Below are positions 1 through 5,358 of a stretch of DNA of 5,451 nt, piece by piece. The notes below the pieces were generated by a model that saw only the letters and a program-made list of their open reading frames with translations, did no database searches and was not told where the DNA came from. Source of the stretch: Bacteroidales bacterium (lineage in GTDB: Bacteria > Bacteroidota > Bacteroidia > Bacteroidales > UBA3824); the NCBI GenBank assembly GCA_017530465.1, contig JAFXMJ010000498.1, positions 1 to 5,451 of the forward strand, given 5' to 3'. The stretch's first letter is position 1; the number at the start of each line of letters is the position of its first letter. The position numbers were made by a program, and so were the translations under genes.

Positions 1-663
1 GTACAAATGACCGGCACCGACGGCACACAAATGACCGGCAAGAGCAACGGCGCAGGCAAATTTACCTTCAAGCTCTCCGAAAACACCGACTATATGTTTG
101 TGGCATCGCACAAGGGCTACCTCAAAGGCATCAGCAAGGAATCCACAAAGGGCTTGACCGAAAACACAACGCTCCACACCACCATCCTCTTGACGCCGCT
201 CGTTCAGGTAGTTGAGCTCGAAAACATCGAGTACGACTTCAATAAGGCAAACCTCCGCGAGGAATCCAAACTCTCGCTTAACGTTTTGGTTGAGATATTG
301 GAAGTTAATGACAATATTACCATCGAGTTGCGTGCCAATACAGACTTCCGTGGTTCCGACGAGGACAATATGAAACTCTCCGAGGAGCGCGCCAAGTCGG
401 TAGTCGAATACCTGATTTCCAAAGGCATCAGCGCAGAACGCCTGTCGTCTCGCGGTATGGGCGAGAGCAACCCTGTAACGGTTTCAGCCAAGACCGCAGC
501 CAAGTACCCGTTCCTCAAAGAAGGCGACGTACTCACCGAGAAGTTCATCAACGCCCTGCCCAACAATCAGGACAAGGAAATCTGCCATCAGCTCAACCGC
601 CGCACAGAGTTTGCCATCATCCGCACCGACTTCAATGAAACAGGCATCCCCTTCGGCGAATAA
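1..663 (+). CDS. OmpA-family envelope protein, C-terminal part (5' end outside window)
   Basis: The reading frame is open from base 1, so the gene starts upstream; the ATG at 7 is internal. The first part (about 1-200), with GTDG, a GKFTF strand and a GYL turn, resembles a carboxypeptidase-regulatory-like beta domain. An OmpA C-terminal peptidoglycan-binding domain follows, from IEYDF (226-240) to NRRTEF near 595-612. The two residues that contact diaminopimelate in this family appear to be kept: Asp in the NTDFRG segment and Arg in LSEERA. Between GMGESNP and NRRTEF lies an insertion containing a FLKEGDVLTEKF segment, which I recall from Bacteroidota homologues. Its likely role is to anchor the outer membrane or an envelope machine to peptidoglycan. 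The regulatory-like plus OmpA order is also that of PorE of the type IX secretion system, but the TPR and beta-propeller parts that would settle this lie off the window. The stop is TAA at 661-663, and the next gene starts 9 bases later. Confidence 0.93.
   Translation, partial: VQMTGTDGTQMTGKSNGAGKFTFKLSENTDYMFVASHKGYLKGISKESTKGLTENTTLHTTILLTPLVQVVELENIEYDFNKANLREESKLSLNVLVEILEVNDNITIELRANTDFRGSDEDNMKLSEERAKSVVEYLISKGISAERLSSRGMGESNPVTVSAKTAAKYPFLKEGDVLTEKFINALPNNQDKEICHQLNRRTEFAIIRTDFNETGIPFGE
3..40 (+). repeat. 14-bp direct repeat, in frame, period 24 bp
   Basis: The sequence ACAAATGACCGGCA occurs at 3-16 and again at 27-40. The 24-base period is eight codons, so the OmpA-family protein reads QMTG-TDGT-QMTG. 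This may be the end of a longer in-frame tandem duplication that continues off the left edge, or two similar beta-strand repeats. Confidence 0.75.
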
Positions 664-672
664 TTTTTGATT

Positions 673-1101
673 ATGATAGACCAAAAATTCATCGACTTCA
701 TCAAGCAACACCACGTGCTGACCCTCGCCACAGCAGCGGGGAGTCAGCCGTATTGTTGCAACTGTTTCTACTCCTACGACGAGACACGCAACATATTCAT
801 CGTAAAGACCAACGAAAACACACGCCACACCCAGGAATTGCAACAAAACCCGAGTGTGGCATTGTCTATTGTATTGGAAACAGAAGAAATAGGCAAGATA
901 CAAGGCCTCCAAATCACCGGCAAGGCGGTATTCTACGACGGCGAGCAGCTCCGCGACGCCACCAAAAACTACATCAAAAGGTTCCCTTACGCGGTGCTGA
1001 AACCCGGAGAAACCCTTGCCATAGAGCCAGATTATATGAAACTGACAGACAACCGCTTTGGCTTCGGGAAAAAACTTATATGGGACAATGCAAAGAATTA
1101 A
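673..1101 (+). CDS. YhbP/UPF0306-type FMN-binding split-barrel protein (pyridoxamine 5'-phosphate oxidase-like)
   Basis: This 142-residue protein matches the YhbP (UPF0306) family along its length: an N-terminal helix and HHVLTLAT strand, CFYSYDE (about 31-37), a TRHTQEL segment, the RFP turn and the C-terminal signature TDNRFGFGKKLIW (125-137), nearly identical to my recollection of E. coli YhbP. The fold is the flavin-binding split barrel of pyridoxamine 5'-phosphate oxidase, but the family's substrate is unknown and vitamin B6 oxidase activity should not be assumed. Length is normal and no signal peptide is seen, so it is cytoplasmic. I chose ATG at 673; a TTG at 667 would add two residues but is less likely. 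C28, C29 and C31 cluster near the N-terminus. It follows the OmpA-family gene by 9 bases, which suggests co-transcription without a visible functional link. Confidence 0.88.
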   Translation: MIDQKFIDFIKQHHVLTLATAAGSQPYCCNCFYSYDETRNIFIVKTNENTRHTQELQQNPSVALSIVLETEEIGKIQGLQITGKAVFYDGEQLRDATKNYIKRFPYAVLKPGETLAIEPDYMKLTDNRFGFGKKLIWDNAKN

Positions 1102-1134
1102 TTGTTTTTTAGCAATAATTAACAAAAAAAACAT

Positions 1135-1142
1135 TACCTTTG
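1135..1142 (+). promoter_or_regulatory. Bacteroidota-type -7 promoter element before the lipoprotein gene
   Basis: TACCTTTG fits the TAnnTTTG -7 consensus of the Bacteroidota primary sigma factor and is followed by CGGC. It sits 63 bases before the ATG at 1206, which would give a leader of roughly 55-60 bases. I find no good TTTG -33 box 19-21 bases upstream; the nearest is a weak TTAG at 1109-1112. It probably drives 1206-2099 and perhaps 2195-2788. Confidence 0.6.
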
Positions 1143-1205
1143 CGGCAAATTATTAACTGTAATAACTAAAAACGAAAAAACAGAAAACTAATACAATAAA
1201 ACATT

Positions 1206-2099
1206 ATGAAACTAATATCAAAAACAACGGCAGCAGCGATTTCGGCTTCTGCATTGCTCCTGTTGCAGGCTTGCGGCGGCAGCACGACGACTCAAACCAC
1301 CGGTACAACCACCGACACACCCGCTCAGACCACCCAGGAAGAGCAGACCACGTTCTACCTCCTCCCCTCTCCCGAGGACATCTTCGCATTCTCGGCCGAC
1401 AAGTTGAAATACTCGGCTGCGCTCCTCAACCCCACGAGCAAGGCGGAGACATACGTTGACACCAAGATGCGCGAGCTCAACTTCGGCGTTTACGTGGCAG
1501 ATATGGCATACGCCGCTGCATTCGGCGAATATACTGACGCTACCAAGTATTTGAAGACTATCAAGGAGACATCCACACAGATCGGCCTCGAATCCATCTT
1601 CACCAACGCGCTCACTTCACGCATCGACAAGGTAATCTCCAACAAGGACTCGCTCAAAGCCATTGCCAACGATACCTACTACGACATCAAGAAGGAACTC
1701 GAAAAGAACAACCGCAACTCCACAATCGCACAGATTTCGGCAGGCGGCTGGGTTGAGTGTATGTACATCATCACCAATTCCATCGAGCAATTCTCCGAGA
1801 ACGACCCCAACATCCAGCACGTGGCAGACGAGAAGAACGTATTTTCGAGCCTTATGAAATACCTCAGCCAGCACACCGACAAGCCGGGCATTACCGCCAC
1901 TATCCGTGACCTCAAACCCATCGAAGAGGCTTACGCACGTCTTCCCCTCGTGGACGCAGGTCCCGCAAAGGCTAAATCGTCGTCTGAGGACGCCATCGTA
2001 ATCGGCAAGGACAAGAAAATCCAGATTACTGAGGACAACTTCAACCTCCTCAAAGCGCGCATCTCGCAGGTTCGCCAGGCCCTCACAGACAACAAATAA
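1206..2099 (+). CDS. Uncharacterised lipoprotein with Thr-rich linker
   Basis: The 297-residue product starts with a lysine-containing n-region, a hydrophobic stretch (about 9-20) and a lipobox LQAC with the acylated cysteine at 23. A linker rich in Thr and Gln (26-49) leads to a mostly helical domain. Notable segments are FYLLPSPEDI (50-59), LNFGVYVADMAYA (91-103), SRIDKVISNKDSL (138-150) and GGWVECMY (180-187). I recall related Bacteroidales lipoproteins of unknown function with the same PSPE, GVYxADxxYA and GxWxE pattern, but I cannot name a family. No acidic lipoprotein export signal follows the cysteine (it reads CGGSTTT), so inference favours a periplasm-facing lipoprotein over a surface-exposed one. 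The ATG at 1206 is placed correctly for the signal peptide. No strong ribosome binding site is seen. The TAA stop ends at 2099, 95 bases before the next exported protein. Confidence 0.9.
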   Translation: MKLISKTTAAAISASALLLLQACGGSTTTQTTGTTTDTPAQTTQEEQTTFYLLPSPEDIFAFSADKLKYSAALLNPTSKAETYVDTKMRELNFGVYVADMAYAAAFGEYTDATKYLKTIKETSTQIGLESIFTNALTSRIDKVISNKDSLKAIANDTYYDIKKELEKNNRNSTIAQISAGGWVECMYIITNSIEQFSENDPNIQHVADEKNVFSSLMKYLSQHTDKPGITATIRDLKPIEEAYARLPLVDAGPAKAKSSSEDAIVIGKDKKIQITEDNFNLLKARISQVRQALTDNK

Positions 2100-2194
2100 G
2101 CCTAAATTTTCACATTTATTATAGGTTACGGCAAAATAAACCGCTATTTATTCCGTTTCCATAATATAACAAACGTAAAAAAGGTTTACACAAT

Positions 2195-2788
2195 ATGAAA
2201 ACGATTAAGAACTTACTCCTCGGCCTTACAGTGGCGGCAATGATGCCCGCCGCCGCAGAAGCCCAAAACTGTGCCGACTTCTTCAACTCGCGCACACCGG
2301 CGCCGACGTACAGATACAACCAAGCATCCAAGAGCGCCACTTGCTATTCGGGCAGCAAATACAAATTTGTGCTCGAAGTAGCCGCCAATGTGGAATACAG
2401 GGTGCAATTCTACGCATCCCCGGTATTCAACAACGAAGTGCAGGTGAAGATAGTAGAGGGCGAAGGCAACGTGCTTGTGGATCTCCCCGGCAGGGTGGAC
2501 GACGAGCCCAAGAAAGGCACTACCTGTCTCCAAGACTATATGGATACAAAGACCAACAAAATGGTGCATCCGTACTTCGACTTCACGTCGCAGAACGCCA
2601 CAAGGCTTACCTTTATGATCGACATCAAGGACCACATGGACTACACCGAAGAACCGGTATATGACGAATGGGGCACCCTGATCGAGATGAAGAAGAAAGC
2701 CGTAATCCCCGAAGGCGGTCCCGAAAAGGTGAAAGGCTGCTTCACAGTCTATATCATCGACAAGCCCGCCGAGGTTAGCTCGTTCTAA
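2195..2788 (+). CDS. Uncharacterised secreted/periplasmic protein with four cysteines
   Basis: The 197-residue product has a clear Sec signal peptide: K2 and K5, hydrophobic core about 7-17, and cleavage after AEA at 23, leaving Gln24 as the new N-terminus. No cysteine lies at the cleavage site, so it is not a lipoprotein. The mature protein has four cysteines (C26, C50, C111, C182), enough for two disulfides in the periplasm. It appears beta-rich, with conserved-looking segments YRVQFYASPVFNN (68-80), VHPYFDF (124-130) and KGCFTVYIIDK (180-190). I recall similar Bacteroidales proteins of unknown function and give no function. A purine run AAAGG at 2180-2184 lies 10 bases before the ATG, in the loop of a small GTAAA/TTTAC repeat (2175-2189), and may serve as ribosome binding site. 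No convincing promoter is seen in 2100-2194, so read-through from the lipoprotein gene is plausible. A terminator follows at 2829-2869. Confidence 0.88.
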   Translation: MKTIKNLLLGLTVAAMMPAAAEAQNCADFFNSRTPAPTYRYNQASKSATCYSGSKYKFVLEVAANVEYRVQFYASPVFNNEVQVKIVEGEGNVLVDLPGRVDDEPKKGTTCLQDYMDTKTNKMVHPYFDFTSQNATRLTFMIDIKDHMDYTEEPVYDEWGTLIEMKKKAVIPEGGPEKVKGCFTVYIIDKPAEVSSF

Positions 2789-2828
2789 CCCACTTACAAC
2801 GAACAACAACATTTCATTTCTACGCAAC

Positions 2829-2869
2829 AAAAAGACGGACTACCCGGAAGATTGGGGGTCCGTTTTTTT
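2829..2869 (+). terminator. Intrinsic terminator after the secreted-protein gene (possibly bidirectional)
   Basis: ACGGAC (2835-2840) pairs with GTCCGT (2858-2863), with further CCC/GGG pairing toward the loop, followed by seven T at 2863-2869. The stem is preceded by a five-A run (2829-2833), so the reverse strand also ends in a T tract and the hairpin could stop transcription both ways. It lies about 40 bases past the stop at 2788. Confidence 0.82.
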
Positions 2870-2919
2870 GTATATACATGGCAAAAAAACGCCGAAACCA
2901 ACGCGCACCACACCACTAC

Positions 2920-2958
2920 AAAAAACAAAGGGGACGCGCATCACTGCGAATCCCCTTT
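2920..2958 (-). terminator. Intrinsic terminator for the minus-strand zinc-ribbon genes
   Basis: AAAGGGGA (2927-2934) and TCCCCTTT (2951-2958) form a perfect 8-bp stem. A 2x2 internal loop (CG/AA) follows, then a 4-bp CGCA/TGCG stem (2937-2940 with 2945-2948) closed by a TCAC tetraloop. Read on the minus strand the hairpin is followed by TTTGTTTTTT, a good T tract; the plus-strand side has none. It therefore fits a rho-independent terminator for transcripts coming from 3112-3552, about 154 bases past that gene's stop. Confidence 0.78.
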
Positions 2959-2971
2959 CGATAGGTATTGA

Positions 2972-3019
2972 TATAGTAAGTCAGCTTTTCCTGTTTCCTA
3001 TTACTATAACACGAAAAGC
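2972..3019 (-). other. Interleaved inverted repeats with pseudoknot topology
   Basis: TATAGTAA (2972-2979) is complementary to TTACTATA (3001-3008), and GCTTTTC (2984-2990) is complementary to GAAAAGC (3013-3019). The arms are interleaved as a-b-a'-b', so both stems together would give an H-type pseudoknot with connecting stretches of 4, 10 and 4 bases. It lies between the minus-strand gene and its terminator, so it would be part of that mRNA's 3' end. The strand is inferred from the gene context. Chance pairing in AT-rich DNA is possible. Confidence 0.3.
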
Positions 3020-3111
3020 CTCCCCTACCCTAATAAAAATCTGAAAAAAAATTTCATTTATTTGTAACCAGTTGTATTACAAGCAATAACACATCAAAAA
3101 AAATAACAAGG

Positions 3112-3552
3112 CTACTCCGCTTCATCCGTCTTATCTGCCTCAGAAATGTCATACGGAACAAGTGCATAACACTCCTTGGCTCTTTCAAACGTTGTATGAG
3201 GATCTTTACGAGTGATTTTGCTCCAGACATTAAACAGCAAAGGAGACAACATAACCACGCCTACGCCGGTAAGTATTAGCCAGGTCTCCGTAAAAAAGCC
3301 AACGACAAACGCGACACAGCCAAGGATATAAACTATAGTATGAGCAATTGACTGCACCTTAATCGAGGCGTTGCACGATTTGCACCTATAAAACTTATAT
3401 TTACGGATTTTCTGCAAATATTTAGACTCAGATATTGTATCATAAATCGGGATAGATTCCACTACCTCCGAATCCTCGCATACTACCGAATCCTCCACAC
3501 ACTTTTGCTCACCGCACGTAGGACAGATAAATAAATCATACTTAATCTTCAT
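3112..3552 (-). CDS. Uncharacterised membrane protein with N-terminal zinc-ribbon-like CxxC pairs and two TM segments
   Basis: The product has 146 residues. CPTC (10-13) and CKSC (57-60) form two CxxC knuckles that could bind one zinc, with an acidic insertion between them (about 20-44) that also has C18 and C25. Two hydrophobic segments follow (about 69-87 and 90-109), separated by a very short TET turn, as in a membrane hairpin with both ends on one side. The ends are most likely cytoplasmic, given the zinc site and the basic patch after the second segment (K112, R115, K116). The tail is acidic. I do not recognise a named family. The start is ATG at 3550-3552 and the stop TAG. It lies 88 bases downstream of the other zinc-ribbon gene (3641-4234), on the same strand, and may share its promoter. 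A poor -7-like TGCGTTTG (3596-3589, minus strand) is the only local candidate. By hand count, 3121-3540 is about 41% G+C, well below the polyprenyl synthase gene. Confidence 0.8.
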   Translation of the reverse strand: MKIKYDLFICPTCGEQKCVEDSVVCEDSEVVESIPIYDTISESKYLQKIRKYKFYRCKSCNASIKVQSIAHTIVYILGCVAFVVGFFTETWLILTGVGVVMLSPLLFNVWSKITRKDPHTTFERAKECYALVPYDISEADKTDEAE

Positions 3553-3640
3553 AATTGATGAGTGTTTATAGTTAGTTCATTTAACATACAAACGCATAAT
3601 ATATGGGGAAATTGTGCATGGATGGGGAATACCCTCACCC

Positions 3641-4234
3641 CTACCTCTCCCGAAAAAAATATCTAAACTTATACCCCTTGTAATTGCTCACGCTCTCCTG
3701 CCTGTAAGTCAGCGAGATACCGCAACCAGGGCAGGCGTCGCCAAAACCGGAGAGAAAACAATGGCACGCGGGACAGGTGTATTGCTGAGTGATGCTGCAC
3801 GAAGGGTCTGGCTCAATGGGCAGTGGGTCTTCGGGCTTGGTAAGACAACTTCTAATCGCACCCTCAATGCGGCTGATGGTAAGGGCATTGTTGATAGCAA
3901 AAATAATCCCCGCAAACACCGCCGCCCAAAACATATAAGTGTCAAACCGTCCGTTGAACAGCAACATTCCGCCAAACACCATAAAAATAATCGCCATCAC
4001 GATGCCCTCCGACCCAAAATTGTACTTCACCCTTCGGTGATGCACATCAATCTTGACCCCATACGACACCATCAGGACGCGATTCTTCACATCAAAAGCC
4101 ACCTCGCTATCCGACACGCGCCGCAAGCCGCTGCCTTCGAGGGCGCGGCAAACCTTGTCGAAAAAATCGTCCTTGTCAACGGGCAGAGGGGCGATAATCT
4201 TACGATAAGAGCGACGCAAAAATAATTTTTTCAT
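3641..4234 (-). CDS. Uncharacterised membrane protein with two TM segments and C-terminal zinc ribbon
   Basis: The product has 197 residues. A basic N-terminus leads to a small alpha/beta-looking domain (about 18-73: helix DDFFDKVCRALEGSGL, then alternating strands). Two hydrophobic segments follow (about 77-93 and 100-118), separated by NGRFDT. After a proline-rich linker (133-145) comes a compact C-terminal zinc ribbon, CPAC (154-157) and CPGCG (168-172), of rubredoxin-like type. The topology suggests both ends in the cytoplasm. The pattern resembles the many small zinc-ribbon membrane proteins of unknown function; I cannot assign a role. The start ATG (4232-4234) is supported by a good minus-strand promoter about 45 bases upstream. 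A long open frame on the opposite strand is taken as a shadow, because only the minus frame gives coherent membrane segments and paired CxxC knuckles. It is probably followed in the same transcript by 3112-3552. Confidence 0.8.
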   Translation of the reverse strand: MKKLFLRRSYRKIIAPLPVDKDDFFDKVCRALEGSGLRRVSDSEVAFDVKNRVLMVSYGVKIDVHHRRVKYNFGSEGIVMAIIFMVFGGMLLFNGRFDTYMFWAAVFAGIIFAINNALTISRIEGAIRSCLTKPEDPLPIEPDPSCSITQQYTCPACHCFLSGFGDACPGCGISLTYRQESVSNYKGYKFRYFFRER

Positions 4235-4277
4235 TCCGTAGTGCGCTTTTTGTGTGAAATTCGTAATTTTGTCGAAA

Positions 4278-4308
4278 CAAATTTATAACTTTGTTTTCTG
4301 ATTTCAAA
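4278..4308 (-). promoter_or_regulatory. Minus-strand promoter for the zinc-ribbon genes
   Basis: Read on the minus strand, TTTG (4308-4305) is followed after 19 bases by TAAATTTG (4285-4278). This matches the Bacteroidota TTTG-N19-TAnnTTTG promoter. Transcription would start near 4273, giving a leader of about 40 bases before the ATG at 4234. It is the best promoter match in the window. Confidence 0.72.
4286..4293 (+). promoter_or_regulatory. Plus-strand -7 element for the polyprenyl synthase gene
   Basis: TAACTTTG fits TAnnTTTG and lies 38 bases before the ATG at 4332. It directly abuts the minus-strand -7 element (4278-4285); together they form a 16-base palindrome with one mismatched pair. 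A second plus-strand match, TAATTTTG, lies at 4264-4271. Neither has a good -33 box: for 4286 the nearest is TTCG at 4260-4263 with a 22-base spacer. Which one is used cannot be decided here. Confidence 0.55.
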
Positions 4309-4331
4309 CAAAATTTTGCGAAAAAACAAGG

Positions 4332-5306
4332 ATGTCGGCAATAGACCAAATAAAAGCACCCATCAAGGAAGAGATGGAGCGGTTTGCACCGTATTTCAAA
4401 GAGATGATGCGGTCGAGCAACCGTATGCTCAACTTCGTAATCAGTTACCTGCTCCGCACCAAGGGCAAGCAACTGAGGCCGATGCTCGTATTCCTGTCGT
4501 GCAAGGTGTCGGGGCGCGTTACTGACTCCACGATGGTGGCGGCGTCGCTGATAGAACTCCTTCACACCGCCACGCTGATACACGACGACGTGGTGGACGA
4601 AAGTTTCTACCGGCGCGGGTTCTTCTCGATATTTGCGCTTTGGAAGGCGAAGATTGCGGTGCTCACCGGCGATTATTTCCTCGCCAAAGGCCTCCTGCAC
4701 AGCCTCGACACCAACGAGACACAGATACTCCGCATAGTTTCGCAGGCGGTCAGGGAGATGTCGGAGGGCGAACTCGAACAACTTGAAAAAGCCAACCGCC
4801 TCAATATCAACGAAGAATCCTACTACGACATCATCCGCAAAAAGACCGGCGCATTGATTTCGGCGTGTTGCGAGGCGGGCGCGTACAGCAGCGGCGCAGA
4901 CAAAGACGCCGTTGCAACTATGAAAGATTTCGGTATGCTTATCGGTATGGCGTTCCAAATCAAGGACGACCTCTTCGACTACCAAAAGACCGGCCTCATC
5001 GGCAAACCCAAATACAACGACATCCAGGAGCGCAAACTCACCCTGCCCGTAATCCACGCGGTCAGCAAGGCGACATTTGTGGAGCGCAAGTCGATAATGA
5101 GGATTTTTGGCAAGAAGTCCAAATCGTCCGCCGACATCAACAAAATCGTGGAGTACGTGCATCAATACAACGGCGTGGAATATTCAGTCAACAAGATGGA
5201 AGAACTTAAAAATCAGGCTGTTGCCCTATTGGACAAGTTTCCAGATTCGGAGGCTAAGAAGTCGTTGATTATGCTTGCGGATTATGTAGTTAATAGGGAT
5301 AAATAA
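4332..5306 (+). CDS. ispB: All-trans polyprenyl diphosphate synthase (IspB-type, long chain)
   Basis: This 324-residue protein has the full trans-isoprenyl synthase pattern: GKQLRP (45-50), the first Asp-rich motif DDVVD (85-89) followed by RRG (94-96), GDYFLAK (113-119), MSEGE (143-147), KKT (170-172) and the second Asp-rich motif FQIKDDLFD (208-216). The Asp residues bind Mg2+ and the allylic diphosphate, and the enzyme extends it with isopentenyl diphosphate in the cytoplasm. The first motif has two residues between its aspartates, and the fifth residue before it is small (A80). Both fit a medium- or long-chain product, not FPP or GGPP, so the likely role is the menaquinone side chain (inference; chain length cannot be read exactly). 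The RRGFFS form replacing RRGxPS is, as I recall, usual in Bacteroidota. Length is normal. It is divergent from the zinc-ribbon genes, and the next plus-strand gene begins about 35 bases after its TAA stop. Confidence 0.94.
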   Translation: MSAIDQIKAPIKEEMERFAPYFKEMMRSSNRMLNFVISYLLRTKGKQLRPMLVFLSCKVSGRVTDSTMVAASLIELLHTATLIHDDVVDESFYRRGFFSIFALWKAKIAVLTGDYFLAKGLLHSLDTNETQILRIVSQAVREMSEGELEQLEKANRLNINEESYYDIIRKKTGALISACCEAGAYSSGADKDAVATMKDFGMLIGMAFQIKDDLFDYQKTGLIGKPKYNDIQERKLTLPVIHAVSKATFVERKSIMRIFGKKSKSSADINKIVEYVHQYNGVEYSVNKMEELKNQAVALLDKFPDSEAKKSLIMLADYVVNRDK

Positions 5307-5358
5307 AGGAATAATTACAAACCATTAAAACAATATCATTATGAAATAAAGTATTTTT

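Larger units (their letters stand above)
2789..3111. other. Intergenic region between convergent genes
   Basis: These 323 bases separate the 3' ends of a plus-strand and a minus-strand gene. They hold the plus-strand terminator (2829-2869), a second hairpin serving the minus strand (2920-2958), interleaved inverted repeats (2972-3019), and an AT-rich part (3031-3111) with an 11-bp palindrome TTGTATTACAA at 3072-3082. A 28-codon basic open frame (2878-2964, plus strand) crosses the second hairpin but is weakly supported. I see no tRNA or transposon remnant. Confidence 0.8.

Noticed and set aside
667..672. TTG start two codons before the ATG of the YhbP-like gene
   Set aside because: The ATG at 673 is the stronger start codon, and the two extra residues add nothing conserved.
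1098..1133. AT-only inverted repeat (TGTTTTTT at 1103-1110 with AAAAAACA at 1126-1133)
   Set aside because: It has almost no G-C pairs and no T tract after it, so it is not convincing as a terminator for the YhbP-like gene.
484..1134. 216-codon open frame on the minus strand
   Set aside because: It spans the OmpA and YhbP-like genes in antisense, both of which have clear family signatures.
2213..2830. 205-codon open frame on the minus strand
   Set aside because: It lies antisense to the secreted-protein gene, which has a proper signal peptide and terminator.
3061..3083. TTGTAA/TTACAA repeat and TTGTATTACAA palindrome
   Set aside because: These are short and AT-rich, and they lie just downstream of a 3' end where an operator is unlikely. 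They are probably chance.
3614..4225. 203-codon open frame on the plus strand
   Set aside because: It lies opposite the zinc-ribbon gene 3641-4234. The minus frame has coherent membrane segments, CxxC pairs and a promoter; the plus frame is low-complexity and rich in His, Lys and Arg with no clear domain.
4200..5165. 321-codon open frame on the minus strand
   Set aside because: It lies opposite the polyprenyl synthase gene, whose motifs are complete. The antisense translation shows no recognisable domain and is a codon-bias shadow.
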